Assembly: GCA_001940755.1 (NCBI GenBank)
Contig: MEHH01000205.1
Span: 1 to 5,435 of the forward strand
DNA: 5,435 bases
Direction: 5' to 3'
From: Candidatus Heimdallarchaeota archaeon AB_125
Lineage (GTDB): Archaea; Asgardarchaeota; Heimdallarchaeia; Heimdallarchaeales; Heimdallarchaeaceae
Position numbers and translations under genes: made by a program. Under the pieces are notes generated by a model that was not told the DNA's origin, searched no databases, and worked only from the letters and a program-made list of their open reading frames with translations. This document shows positions 1 through 5,136 of this stretch, piece after piece. The first letter of the stretch is position 1. Every line of letters starts with the position of its first letter.

Positions 1-638
1 TGATTTTCAATAATATCCATATCCTTGTTAACTTTCTGTAAAACCTTTTTCGCTTCTTCTTCTCTTTCTAATAATCTGAGTATCATATAGATCCAATGAG
101 CACAAGCAACATAGTTGTCTTCTAAGGATAAAGCATCCAATCCTTTGATATACACAATCAAGGAATCTTCGTAATTCCCCTTGAGATAATAAGCTAATCC
201 TAGATGGTACCAAATATTTGAATACAATGAACTTACTGGTATTCCTCTCTCATTTGGAATTCCATCAGGTTCGATTTCATCTTGTTGTCCTTCAATCAAC
301 TGAGCAGCTTTTTGTAGATCATCAATTGCTAAATTAAATTGCCTTAGAGTAATAAAACGTTTACCTCTATGTCTATACATCCTCGCATCTTCAGGAAATT
401 GTGTAATCCCTTCTGTAAAAATTGCTATTGCTTCTCTCATCCTACCTAAATAAGCTGTTCTTCTACCTAACCAGATAATATTCTCTGCATCTTTCGAGTT
501 TTTTTTGTAATCGCTGAGAGCTTTATCATAGTACTTCTGCTGCATGTTATAGATTTCTGAAACAAGGGGGATGCGAAACAAAGGCTTTCCAAATAAACTG
601 AAGCCTTCTATATCTCTGAAAGGTTTTGAATTAACCAT
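1..638 (-). CDS. TPR-repeat protein, 3' end outside the window
   Basis: The 212 residues inside the window form a tetratricopeptide-repeat protein, and the reading frame runs off the left edge without a stop. After a short N-terminal segment, helix-turn-helix TPR units can be read at about residues 52-83 (WLGRRTAYLGRMREAI), 86-118 (RHRGKRFITLRQFNLAIDDL), 140-173 (YHLGLAYYLKGNYEDSL) and 177-205. Between units two and three sits a non-TPR linker with EIEPDGIPNERGIP, which I recall from a widespread family of prokaryotic TPR proteins. There is no signal peptide or membrane helix, so it is probably cytosolic. TPRs usually hold protein partners; no partner can be named. An in-frame TGA lies nine bases upstream, so the ATG at 638 is the first possible start, and a GTGATCC ribosome-binding site precedes it. 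It is divergent from the aldo/keto reductase. TPR architecture is secure; the specific role is unknown. Confidence 0.9.
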   Translation of the reverse strand, partial: MVNSKPFRDIEGFSLFGKPLFRIPLVSEIYNMQQKYYDKALSDYKKNSKDAENIIWLGRRTAYLGRMREAIAIFTEGITQFPEDARMYRHRGKRFITLRQFNLAIDDLQKAAQLIEGQQDEIEPDGIPNERGIPVSSLYSNIWYHLGLAYYLKGNYEDSLIVYIKGLDALSLEDNYVACAHWIYMILRLLEREEEAKKVLQKVNKDMDIIEN

Positions 639-641
639 ACT

Positions 642-648
642 GGATCAC
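642..648 (-). promoter_or_regulatory. Ribosome-binding site of the TPR gene
   Basis: On the minus strand GTGATCC stands three bases before the ATG at 638. It pairs with the GGATCAC stretch near the 3' end of archaeal 16S rRNA, the 5' part of the anti-Shine-Dalgarno region rather than the usual CCUCC core. The match is seven bases, but the spacing to the ATG is short. Confidence 0.55.
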
Positions 649-680
649 TTTATCAACATTTTCTGTTATTTAGAGATTGT

Positions 681-695
681 TTAATAGAGTATTAA
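681..695. promoter_or_regulatory. AT-rich palindrome in the divergent promoter region
   Basis: TTAATA-GAG-TATTAA is a perfect inverted repeat with six-base arms, almost central in the 119-base gap between two divergent genes. Each arm resembles an archaeal TATA box. Read leftward, a box here would start transcription near 665, leaving a leader that includes the GTGATCC site of the TPR gene. Read rightward, TTTAATAG (680-687) would start near 711, leaving a leader that includes AGAGGAG of the reductase gene. It could be a two-way promoter core or a repressor operator. The role is inferred from position only. Confidence 0.4.
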
Positions 696-741
696 CATTT
701 TTGCTTCGCTAAAACTTAAGAAGTTTGAAAAATAAGTAGAA

Positions 742-748
742 AGAGGAG
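742..748 (+). promoter_or_regulatory. Ribosome-binding site deciding the TTG start of the reductase
   Basis: AGAGGAG lies nine bases before the TTG at 758. An in-frame TAG at 737-739 closes the frame upstream and no ATG or GTG lies between, so this site supports TTG as the real initiation codon. Confidence 0.75.
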
Positions 749-757
749 ACATTAATC

Positions 758-1621
758 TTGATACCTAAAATCCAATTTGGTCGAACTGGGCATTCTAGTA
801 GTAGGATAATTTTTGGAGCTTACGCTTTAAGCAATGCAACTCAAGAAGAAGCTGATGAAGTTCTAAAAGTTCTATTGGAGTATGGTATTAACCATATAGA
901 CACTGCACGTATATATGGAAAATCTGAAGAGAGAATTGGACCATGGATGGAAAGACATAGAGATGATTTTTTTCTTGCAACCAAAACAAGAAGTCGTCAG
1001 TACGAGGGAGCTTGGAAAGATTTAGAGACTTCATTAAATATGCTCAAAGTTGATACAATAGATCTCTGGCAAATGCATGCACTGACTAATCCCCAGGGAT
1101 GGGAAAAAGCGATGGGTTCAGAAGGTACTTTGAAGGCTTTTTTGGAAGCACGTGAATCAGGTCATGTACGTTTTCTTGGAGTAACTGGTCATGGAAGCAA
1201 GGTTCCAAAAGTACATCTTCAAAGTCTAGAACGATTCGATTTTGATTCAGTTTTATTACCTTACAATTATCCAGATATGCAGAATCCTAAGTATGAAAAG
1301 AACTTCAAAGATTTAGTCAAATTATGCAGTGAAAGAAACGTAGCACTACAAACAATTAAATCAGTTGCAGGAAGACCATGGGAAGGTCAACCTAGAAACT
1401 ATAATACTTATTTCTACGAACCTTTAGTAACTCAGGAAGCTATTGATAAAGCGGTTCACTGGGCATATGCTCTAGAGAACAGTTTTCTTATATCAGCTGG
1501 AGATATGAAGATTCTTCCAAAAGTGTTAGAAGCTGCAAATCGATTTAAGAAACGTCCGACTGACACAGAGATGAACAAGTTTATTGAAAAATATGGCGTT
1601 ACAAGTATTTTCTCATACTAA
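758..1621 (+). CDS. Aldo/keto reductase family oxidoreductase
   Basis: This 287-residue protein belongs to the aldo/keto reductase superfamily: soluble (beta/alpha)8 barrels that reduce carbonyl groups with NAD(P)H. The full catalytic tetrad is visible: Asp48 and Tyr53 in HIDTARIYG, Lys76 in LATKTR and His107 in DLWQMH. The N-terminal FGRTGHSSSRIIFGAYAL is the usual first strand. KSVAGRPW near residues 205-212 and the later SAGDMKILPKVLEAANRF fall where the cofactor-binding loop and C-terminal helices are expected. The length is a little short of the common 310-340 residues, as in the compact members of the superfamily. No signal peptide is seen. The start is a TTG, forced by an upstream in-frame TAG and supported by AGAGGAG. 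The peptidase gene follows after 65 bases but appears to have its own promoter, so co-transcription is uncertain. The physiological substrate cannot be read from the sequence. Confidence 0.95.
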   Translation: MIPKIQFGRTGHSSSRIIFGAYALSNATQEEADEVLKVLLEYGINHIDTARIYGKSEERIGPWMERHRDDFFLATKTRSRQYEGAWKDLETSLNMLKVDTIDLWQMHALTNPQGWEKAMGSEGTLKAFLEARESGHVRFLGVTGHGSKVPKVHLQSLERFDFDSVLLPYNYPDMQNPKYEKNFKDLVKLCSERNVALQTIKSVAGRPWEGQPRNYNTYFYEPLVTQEAIDKAVHWAYALENSFLISAGDMKILPKVLEAANRFKKRPTDTEMNKFIEKYGVTSIFSY

Positions 1622-1652
1622 TTTTGCTGAGTTCATCAAATCCTAGATAAAA

Positions 1653-1661
1653 CATAAATAT
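1653..1661 (+). promoter_or_regulatory. TATA box of the M28 peptidase gene
   Basis: CATAAATAT is centred about 30 bases before the ATG at 1687. With the usual archaeal spacing of about 26 bases, transcription would begin near 1683, giving a leaderless or nearly leaderless mRNA. This fits the lack of any Shine-Dalgarno match and favours the ATG over the in-frame TTG at 1678, which would fall upstream of the transcript. Confidence 0.5.
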
Positions 1662-1686
1662 TACTCTTTTATGCTGATTGATAATC

Positions 1687-2874
1687 ATGATTGATTCTAT
1701 AAAAAAAGTTGATGTTGAGAGGATTTATCAACATGTTATGTTAATTGAGGGAGTTAAGCATCCCATTGTAAATCCTGAAAGGCTTGATGAAGCTGCAGAT
1801 TACATCAAATCAGAATTCGAAAAGTATGGTTTAAACACAAATGAACAGACTTTCAAAATTGAAGGATCAGATATGACTTTCAAGAATATTGAAGGATACA
1901 TAGGTGATGGATCTCAACCAGAAATTTTAGTTACTAGTCACTATGATACTACACGAAATACTCCTGGTGCAAATGATAACGGTTCAGCTGTCGCAGCGAT
2001 GTTGGAAGCTGCTAGAGTGTTAGCTTCTGAAGAAAATCCAGGAAATGTAAGATTTGTTAGTTTTACTCTTGAAGAATTACAACCAACTTTAGTTCAACTG
2101 TCCAGAGATAAGGGATTAGAGTTAGGAATCATAGATGAAGATTATCGCTATACTTCATATCATACTCACAAAATGATAAAGAAATTCTTCTCCAAAGTAT
2201 CAGTAAGATTGTCAAAAGGTAAATCCTCTCTGGAGTCTTGGGAAAAATCATTTGACGAAATTAAAGATGAGTTAACAGATTCTGAAAGGAAATACTGTGA
2301 GTGTATAATGAAAAGTAGATCTAAATTTACAAGAACTTCGTGGGTTGGAGGATTAGCTTTAGTTGGTAGTGATCACTGGGTAAAACAAGCAATTAAAGAG
2401 AAAAGAGAAATCAAAGGAGTAATCAATTTGGAAACTATAGGCTATACTAGCAAGAGAAAGAACTCTCAATTCTTACCTCCCTTAATGCATCCTATTATTT
2501 TCCCATCCTACAAAGTAAAAGCTCGAAAAAGAATAGGTGATTTCATCTCAGTTGTTAGTGATAAGAATTCAAAAGAACTTGGTAAACTTTTCTGTAAGAA
2601 ATGTAAACTCGAAGGAATTAAACTTCCATACTTATGGGCTCGAATACCACTTAGATTCGAAAAAATAGCTAAATGGTTAATGGATACACTTCGATCAGAT
2701 CATGCTCCTTTTTGGAGGAAAAATATACCTGCTTTGATGATAACAGATACGGCAAATTTTCGTTATCCATATTACCACACTGAAGCTGATACAATAGACA
2801 AATTGGATTTCGATTTCATTATGAAGGTGACTCAAGCTACTATTGCAACAGTTCTTGAGTTTTCTTTGTTGTAA
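1687..2874 (+). CDS. M28-family zinc peptidase with a long internal insertion
   Basis: This 395-residue protein is a co-catalytic zinc peptidase of family M28, whose members are mostly aminopeptidases. Candidate metal and active-site residues appear in order: His85 and Asp87 in TSHYDT, bridging Asp97 in GANDNGSA, catalytic Glu129 with metal-binding Glu130 in FTLEEL, Glu249 in INLETIGY (the position is Asp in many members), and His364 in YYHTEADT. The SDHAPFW motif at 337-343 is also typical. In textbook M28 enzymes a GS motif follows the Glu-Glu pair within about ten residues. Here ALVGSDHW comes only at about 224-231, so residues 131-222 are extra. That stretch is charged and probably helical. 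No signal peptide is present, so the enzyme should act in the cytoplasm on peptides. The ATG at 1687 is preferred over TTG 1678 because of TATA spacing. A hairpin terminator follows the stop. Substrate specificity is unknown. Confidence 0.92.
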   Translation: MIDSIKKVDVERIYQHVMLIEGVKHPIVNPERLDEAADYIKSEFEKYGLNTNEQTFKIEGSDMTFKNIEGYIGDGSQPEILVTSHYDTTRNTPGANDNGSAVAAMLEAARVLASEENPGNVRFVSFTLEELQPTLVQLSRDKGLELGIIDEDYRYTSYHTHKMIKKFFSKVSVRLSKGKSSLESWEKSFDEIKDELTDSERKYCECIMKSRSKFTRTSWVGGLALVGSDHWVKQAIKEKREIKGVINLETIGYTSKRKNSQFLPPLMHPIIFPSYKVKARKRIGDFISVVSDKNSKELGKLFCKKCKLEGIKLPYLWARIPLRFEKIAKWLMDTLRSDHAPFWRKNIPALMITDTANFRYPYYHTEADTIDKLDFDFIMKVTQATIATVLEFSLL

Positions 2875-2882
2875 TTAGTTTA

Positions 2883-2918
2883 TTTCAGACAAACCTGAAA
2901 ATTTTCCTATTTCTCTTT
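2883..2918 (+). terminator. Hairpin plus U-rich terminator after the peptidase
   Basis: Eight bases after the stop, TTTCAG and CTGAAA form a perfect six-pair stem around a six-base loop (2883-2900). A pyrimidine-rich, mainly U tract follows (2902-2918). The U-rich tract alone would suit archaeal termination; the hairpin makes it look intrinsic-like. Confidence 0.55.
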
Positions 2919-2960
2919 CGCTAACAATGAAAATCTATAATGTAGAAATTTCTGAAGAAC

Positions 2961-2969
2961 ATTTAATAG
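2961..2969 (+). promoter_or_regulatory. TATA-like box for the 186-residue membrane-anchored protein
   Basis: ATTTAATAG is centred about 62 bases before the ATG at 3028. Transcription would begin near 2991, leaving a leader of about 37 bases that holds an AGAAGGT ribosome-binding site. The same TTTAATAG string occurs in the divergent promoter region at 680-687. Confidence 0.4.
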
Positions 2970-3014
2970 TAATAGTACAATACTGTTATGTTAATTGTTC
3001 AAAAAATATCAAAT

Positions 3015-3021
3015 AGAAGGT
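3015..3021 (+). promoter_or_regulatory. Ribosome-binding site choosing ATG 3028
   Basis: AGAAGGT stands six bases before the ATG at 3028. The alternative in-frame TTG at 2995 has no such site and would add 11 mostly polar residues in front of a clean membrane anchor, so the ATG is preferred. Confidence 0.5.
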
Positions 3022-3027
3022 TACAAA

Positions 3028-3588
3028 ATGTCAGTTAAAATTTATCTAGCAAGTGTTCTAACCGCAATTCTCATTTTAGCTCCTACAACTTATTTTGTTC
3101 TACCATTATTATACCCAAACATGAAATCAGGAGTTTTAATCCAATCAGAGTATATCCTTTTTGAAACAGAAGCAAGAATCTATGACCATGAACTCACATT
3201 TAAGATGATGGACAATACTACCTGGCTTATAGAGACTCAAGGAAGTTCAAGTTTAAACATACTGTTCACTACTGTAGTTGAGCTGGTGCTTAACTCAGCA
3301 TGGAGAGAAAAAGCTGAAGTTATAATAGATGTAGTAGTTGAAGGGATTGGAAATAAAGCTATTCTTCTTGGATTCCATGACGATGGACCAGCACTTGGTG
3401 CTTATAGAGCTTTAACTTTTGATACAGCTATCAATTTTGATACAGGAATTGTAGCAGCTGGAACATATAATATCTCTGTTTACTGGAGATCTACATTTGA
3501 TGGTATAGGAACAAACTCATTCTATATCTATGATCCAAGTAACAACTATCAAAGATCTTTACTGATTCAAGAAATATACCGTATGTAA
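3028..3588 (+). CDS. Membrane-anchored exported protein of unknown family
   Basis: I do not recognise a family for this 186-residue protein. Residues 5-28 form a strongly hydrophobic helix after a short start with one Lys, serving as a signal anchor or uncleaved signal peptide. The remaining 155 or so residues should lie outside the cell. They read as alternating beta-strand sequence, and AGTYNISVYWRS near residues 143-154 resembles an edge strand of a beta-sandwich. Two N-glycosylation sequons (Asn63 in NTT, Asn148 in NIS) fit archaeal AglB-type modification. There is no second membrane helix and no C-terminal sorting tail, unlike the two surface proteins that follow. It converges on the 182-residue paralogue with only 72 bases between the stops. 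The start rests on AGAAGGT upstream; a TTG 33 bases earlier is possible. The gene looks real; a function cannot be given. Confidence 0.8.
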   Translation: MSVKIYLASVLTAILILAPTTYFVLPLLYPNMKSGVLIQSEYILFETEARIYDHELTFKMMDNTTWLIETQGSSSLNILFTTVVELVLNSAWREKAEVIIDVVVEGIGNKAILLGFHDDGPALGAYRALTFDTAINFDTGIVAAGTYNISVYWRSTFDGIGTNSFYIYDPSNNYQRSLLIQEIYRM

Positions 3589-3602
3589 TTCCTATTTCTT
3601 TT
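3589..3602 (+). terminator. Pyrimidine-rich, U-biased terminator of the 186-residue gene
   Basis: TTCCTATTTCTTTT begins directly after the stop codon, with no stem. Its first 11 bases are identical to 2904-2914 inside the peptidase terminator, which suggests a recurring termination signal in this genome. Confidence 0.4.
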
Positions 3603-3652
3603 GAGAATTCAATATTTACTCTGTTCATCCTCATCAAATAAAGAAAGAAAGG

Positions 3653-3660
3653 AAAAAAAA
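3653..3660 (-). terminator. U8 terminator of the 182-residue surface protein gene
   Basis: On the minus strand eight consecutive T residues follow the TAA stop at once, then a CTTTCTTTCTTTATTT tract runs on to about 3637. A U run without a stem is the usual archaeal termination signal. Confidence 0.5.
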
Positions 3661-4209
3661 TTATTTTTTCCGTTTTTTGTTTGCTATGTATGCTATGCTT
3701 AAGACTGCTAGAATAGGAGCTATGATTGCAGCACTTGCTTCTTTTACTTTTACAAAACCAAGAACCCAAATGAAACCATAACTAGGATCATCTCCTTGAG
3801 TATTATTCCCTTTAAAATGAATGTGTGTCGTAAGCTGAAAGTTGTCATCTGTTATGTCTGATAGATTAAACAAAACAGTAGATGAGCTACTTCCCCCTTC
3901 GATGTTTATATCTGTGAGAGTTGTATTACCTGAACGAAAGTATGTATCTCCTGAAAGAGAAATATCTACTTCTATATCATAGAAAGCTTCAATTACTCCT
4001 TCCAAAGTTCCAAAAGTAACAGCTTCCACTTCCATATATAGTTCGAAAAAGGTACCGTTTATGTAAGTATTAGAGTAATTGGCAGATACTTTGTAAACTG
4101 TTCCATCAGTTTCATTTTTAGTTATTGTTGGAGATAATGCAATAATCTGTGTAGGAATAACTAAGATAAGTACTGTAACGAGAAGCATGCAGATATGTTT
4201 ATTCTTCAT
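3661..4209 (-). CDS. C-terminally anchored surface protein, paralogue 1
   Basis: This 182-residue protein has the layout of a small type I surface protein. It has a signal peptide (residues 1-24: short basic start, hydrophobic core, Ala24 before the likely cleavage), an ectodomain of about 135 residues, one membrane helix (about 160-176) and the basic tail KKRKK. Six N-glycosylation sequons are present, at Asn32, 44, 51, 95, 115 and 135. It is about 65% identical to the protein encoded at 4440-4994. The blocks EAVTFGTLEGVI (62-73), NTTLTDINI (95-103) and FKGNNTQGDDP (132-142) are unchanged between the two. The helix plus basic tail resembles archaeal C-terminal sorting signals, but no PGF or PEF-type motif is obvious, so simple membrane anchoring is equally likely. 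ATG 4209 is chosen because GGTGA precedes it at five bases, exactly as in the paralogue; TTG 4230 would add seven residues. Family and function are unknown. Confidence 0.87.
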   Translation of the reverse strand: MKNKHICMLLVTVLILVIPTQIIALSPTITKNETDGTVYKVSANYSNTYINGTFFELYMEVEAVTFGTLEGVIEAFYDIEVDISLSGDTYFRSGNTTLTDINIEGGSSSSTVLFNLSDITDDNFQLTTHIHFKGNNTQGDDPSYGFIWVLGFVKVKEASAAIIAPILAVLSIAYIANKKRKK

Positions 4210-4214
4210 GAAAT

Positions 4215-4219
4215 TCACC
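4215..4219 (-). promoter_or_regulatory. GGTGA ribosome-binding site of surface paralogue 1
   Basis: GGTGA sits five bases before the ATG at 4209. The paralogue at 5000-5004 has the same motif at the same spacing, which settles the start of both genes. Confidence 0.6.
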
Positions 4220-4240
4220 AATGTAAACAAAGACTGAGAT

Positions 4241-4257
4241 TTTAAAAAGATTCTGTA
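4241..4257 (-). promoter_or_regulatory. Promoter of surface paralogue 1, shared with paralogue 2
   Basis: On the minus strand a TATA-like CTTTTTAAA (4249-4241) lies about 36 bases before the ATG, preceded by TACAGAAT. The 16 bases at 4242-4257 match 5026-5041 upstream of the second paralogue at 15 positions, at nearly the same distance from each ATG. Transcription would begin near 4219, leaving a very short leader at whose edge GGTGA lies. Confidence 0.55.
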
Positions 4258-4264
4258 TCGCCTG

Positions 4265-4275
4265 ACTCATTGAGT
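4265..4275. promoter_or_regulatory. Small palindrome upstream of paralogue 1 promoter
   Basis: ACTCA-T-TGAGT is a perfect 11-base inverted repeat about 16 bases upstream of the TATA-like box. Its position would suit an activator site. No counterpart is seen upstream of the second paralogue, and a palindrome this short can arise by chance. Confidence 0.2.
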
Positions 4276-4380
4276 GGAGCTGAGAAAGAATAGGTAGTCT
4301 TTTGTTTTAGTTTTCATTCCAATATAGCCTTGTTGAACATAATAGTAGTATTTTGTATATAATCCTTATCTAGCTTTAAC

Positions 4381-4419
4381 AAAATTGAAATTAGTGAGAA
4401 GTTAGAGCTCACTCACTAA
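4381..4419 (-). terminator. Hairpin terminator of surface paralogue 2
   Basis: TTAGTGAG (4391-4398) and CTCACTAA (4412-4419) form a perfect eight-pair stem with a 13-base loop. On the minus strand the hairpin begins about 20 bases after the TGA stop and is followed by TTTCAATTTTG. Its position at the 3' end of the upstream paralogue suggests termination or mRNA end protection. It also separates this gene from the promoter of paralogue 1. Confidence 0.5.
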
Positions 4420-4439
4420 GATATATTTTAACTGTTAAT

Positions 4440-4994
4440 TCAATTTAGTTTACTAGTTTTTCGCTTTTTCTTCACAAGATATGTTAAACAGAGAACAGCT
4501 ATAATCGGAGCTATTATTGCTGCATTTGCTTCTTTTACTCTGACAAAACCAGGTACCCAAATCAAACCATAAGTTGGGTCATCTCCTTGGGTATTATTCC
4601 CCTTAAACTGAAAGTGAGTAGCAACGGTAAATTGCTCAAAAGGTATATCTGACAGATTATATGATAAAGTAGTAGAACTACTTCCCCCTACTATATTAAT
4701 ATCTGTGAGCGTTGTATTATCTGTGAGAAAGACTGAATCTCCAGAGATTGAAATGTCTATCTCAATATCATAGAAGCCAACAATAACACCTTCTAAAGTT
4801 CCAAAAGTAACAGCTTCTAATTCTAAAAGAATTTCGAATAGAGAATGGTTTACATAAGTGTTTTTGAAATTAGCAACTAATTTATATTCTGTTCCATCAG
4901 ATTCATTTTTTATGAAAGATATGGCAGAAGTCTGTGTAGGAATAAGTAAGATAATCAAAGTAAGAAAAAGAATACCGATGTGTTTTCTTTTCAT
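4440..4994 (-). CDS. C-terminally anchored surface protein, paralogue 2
   Basis: This 184-residue protein is the tandem paralogue of the one encoded at 3661-4209. It has a signal peptide (1-24, ending TQTSA), a beta-rich ectodomain, a membrane helix (about 158-174) and a basic KKKRK followed by a five-residue tail, TSKLN, absent from its partner. Five sequons (Asn30, 49, 93, 113, 133) match positions in paralogue 1; the sixth is lost here because the motif reads NFK. A two-residue deletion follows the signal peptide. The conserved GTLEGVI and GNNTQGDDP blocks suggest a shared binding or folding role, and the Asn/Asp-rich one could hold a cation (inference). ATG 4994 is chosen from the GGTGA at five bases; ATG 5006 is in frame but would put that motif inside the coding region. 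The two proteins may be partners in one surface layer or alternative versions. The function is unknown. Confidence 0.87.
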   Translation of the reverse strand: MKRKHIGILFLTLIILLIPTQTSAISFIKNESDGTEYKLVANFKNTYVNHSLFEILLELEAVTFGTLEGVIVGFYDIEIDISISGDSVFLTDNTTLTDINIVGGSSSTTLSYNLSDIPFEQFTVATHFQFKGNNTQGDDPTYGLIWVPGFVRVKEANAAIIAPIIAVLCLTYLVKKKRKTSKLN

Positions 4995-4999
4995 TAAGT

Positions 5000-5004
5000 T
5001 CACC
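5000..5004 (-). promoter_or_regulatory. GGTGA ribosome-binding site of surface paralogue 2
   Basis: GGTGA stands five bases before the ATG at 4994, identical in motif and spacing to paralogue 1. It overlaps the alternative ATG at 5006, so only one of the two readings can be right. Conservation favours the ribosome-binding role. Confidence 0.6.
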
Positions 5005-5025
5005 ATTTTACACTAGAAAGAGAAG

Positions 5026-5041
5026 TTAAAAAGCTTCTGTA
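5026..5041 (-). promoter_or_regulatory. Promoter of surface paralogue 2
   Basis: The minus strand reads CTTTTTAA (5033-5026) preceded by TACAGAAG. It is the second copy of the 16-base element found upstream of paralogue 1, with one mismatch, and is placed 32 bases before the ATG against 33 in the other copy. Confidence 0.55.
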
Positions 5042-5101
5042 AACTTTGAAACAGAACTAAAATTTTTCACAGTTATTTCAAATTCTCTTTCTGCCATTCC
5101 A

Positions 5102-5110
5102 AAATATTTA
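5102..5110 (+). promoter_or_regulatory. TATA box of the E2-like acyltransferase gene
   Basis: AAATATTTA is centred about 31 bases before the ATG at 5137, the same spacing as for the peptidase gene. Transcription would start within a few bases of the ATG. No Shine-Dalgarno match is seen, which fits a leaderless mRNA. Confidence 0.45.
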
Positions 5111-5136
5111 TGTTTTAAACTAATTATTCTTCAATA

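Noticed and set aside
28..213. Minus-strand 61-residue open frame
   Set aside because: It lies wholly inside the TPR gene in another frame of the same strand, and its sequence (runs of Cys and Arg) has no domain character.
1678..1686. TTG 1678 as the peptidase start
   Set aside because: It adds only three residues, lacks a ribosome-binding site, and would fall upstream of the transcript start predicted from the TATA box.
3491..3769. Minus-strand 92-residue open frame
   Set aside because: It overlaps the ends of two convergent genes and their terminator region; the Lys/Ser/Cys-rich product looks like a shadow of real coding sequence.
4258..4390. Possible small gene between the two surface paralogues, with TATA-like TATATAAT text near 4357
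   Set aside because: No open frame with a start, a ribosome-binding site and protein-like composition could be read on either strand; the stretch looks like plain AT-rich spacer.
3661..5041. Mobile element or transposon-like repeat
   Set aside because: The two similar segments are explained by duplicated protein genes with their promoters; no terminal inverted repeats, target duplications or transposase are seen.
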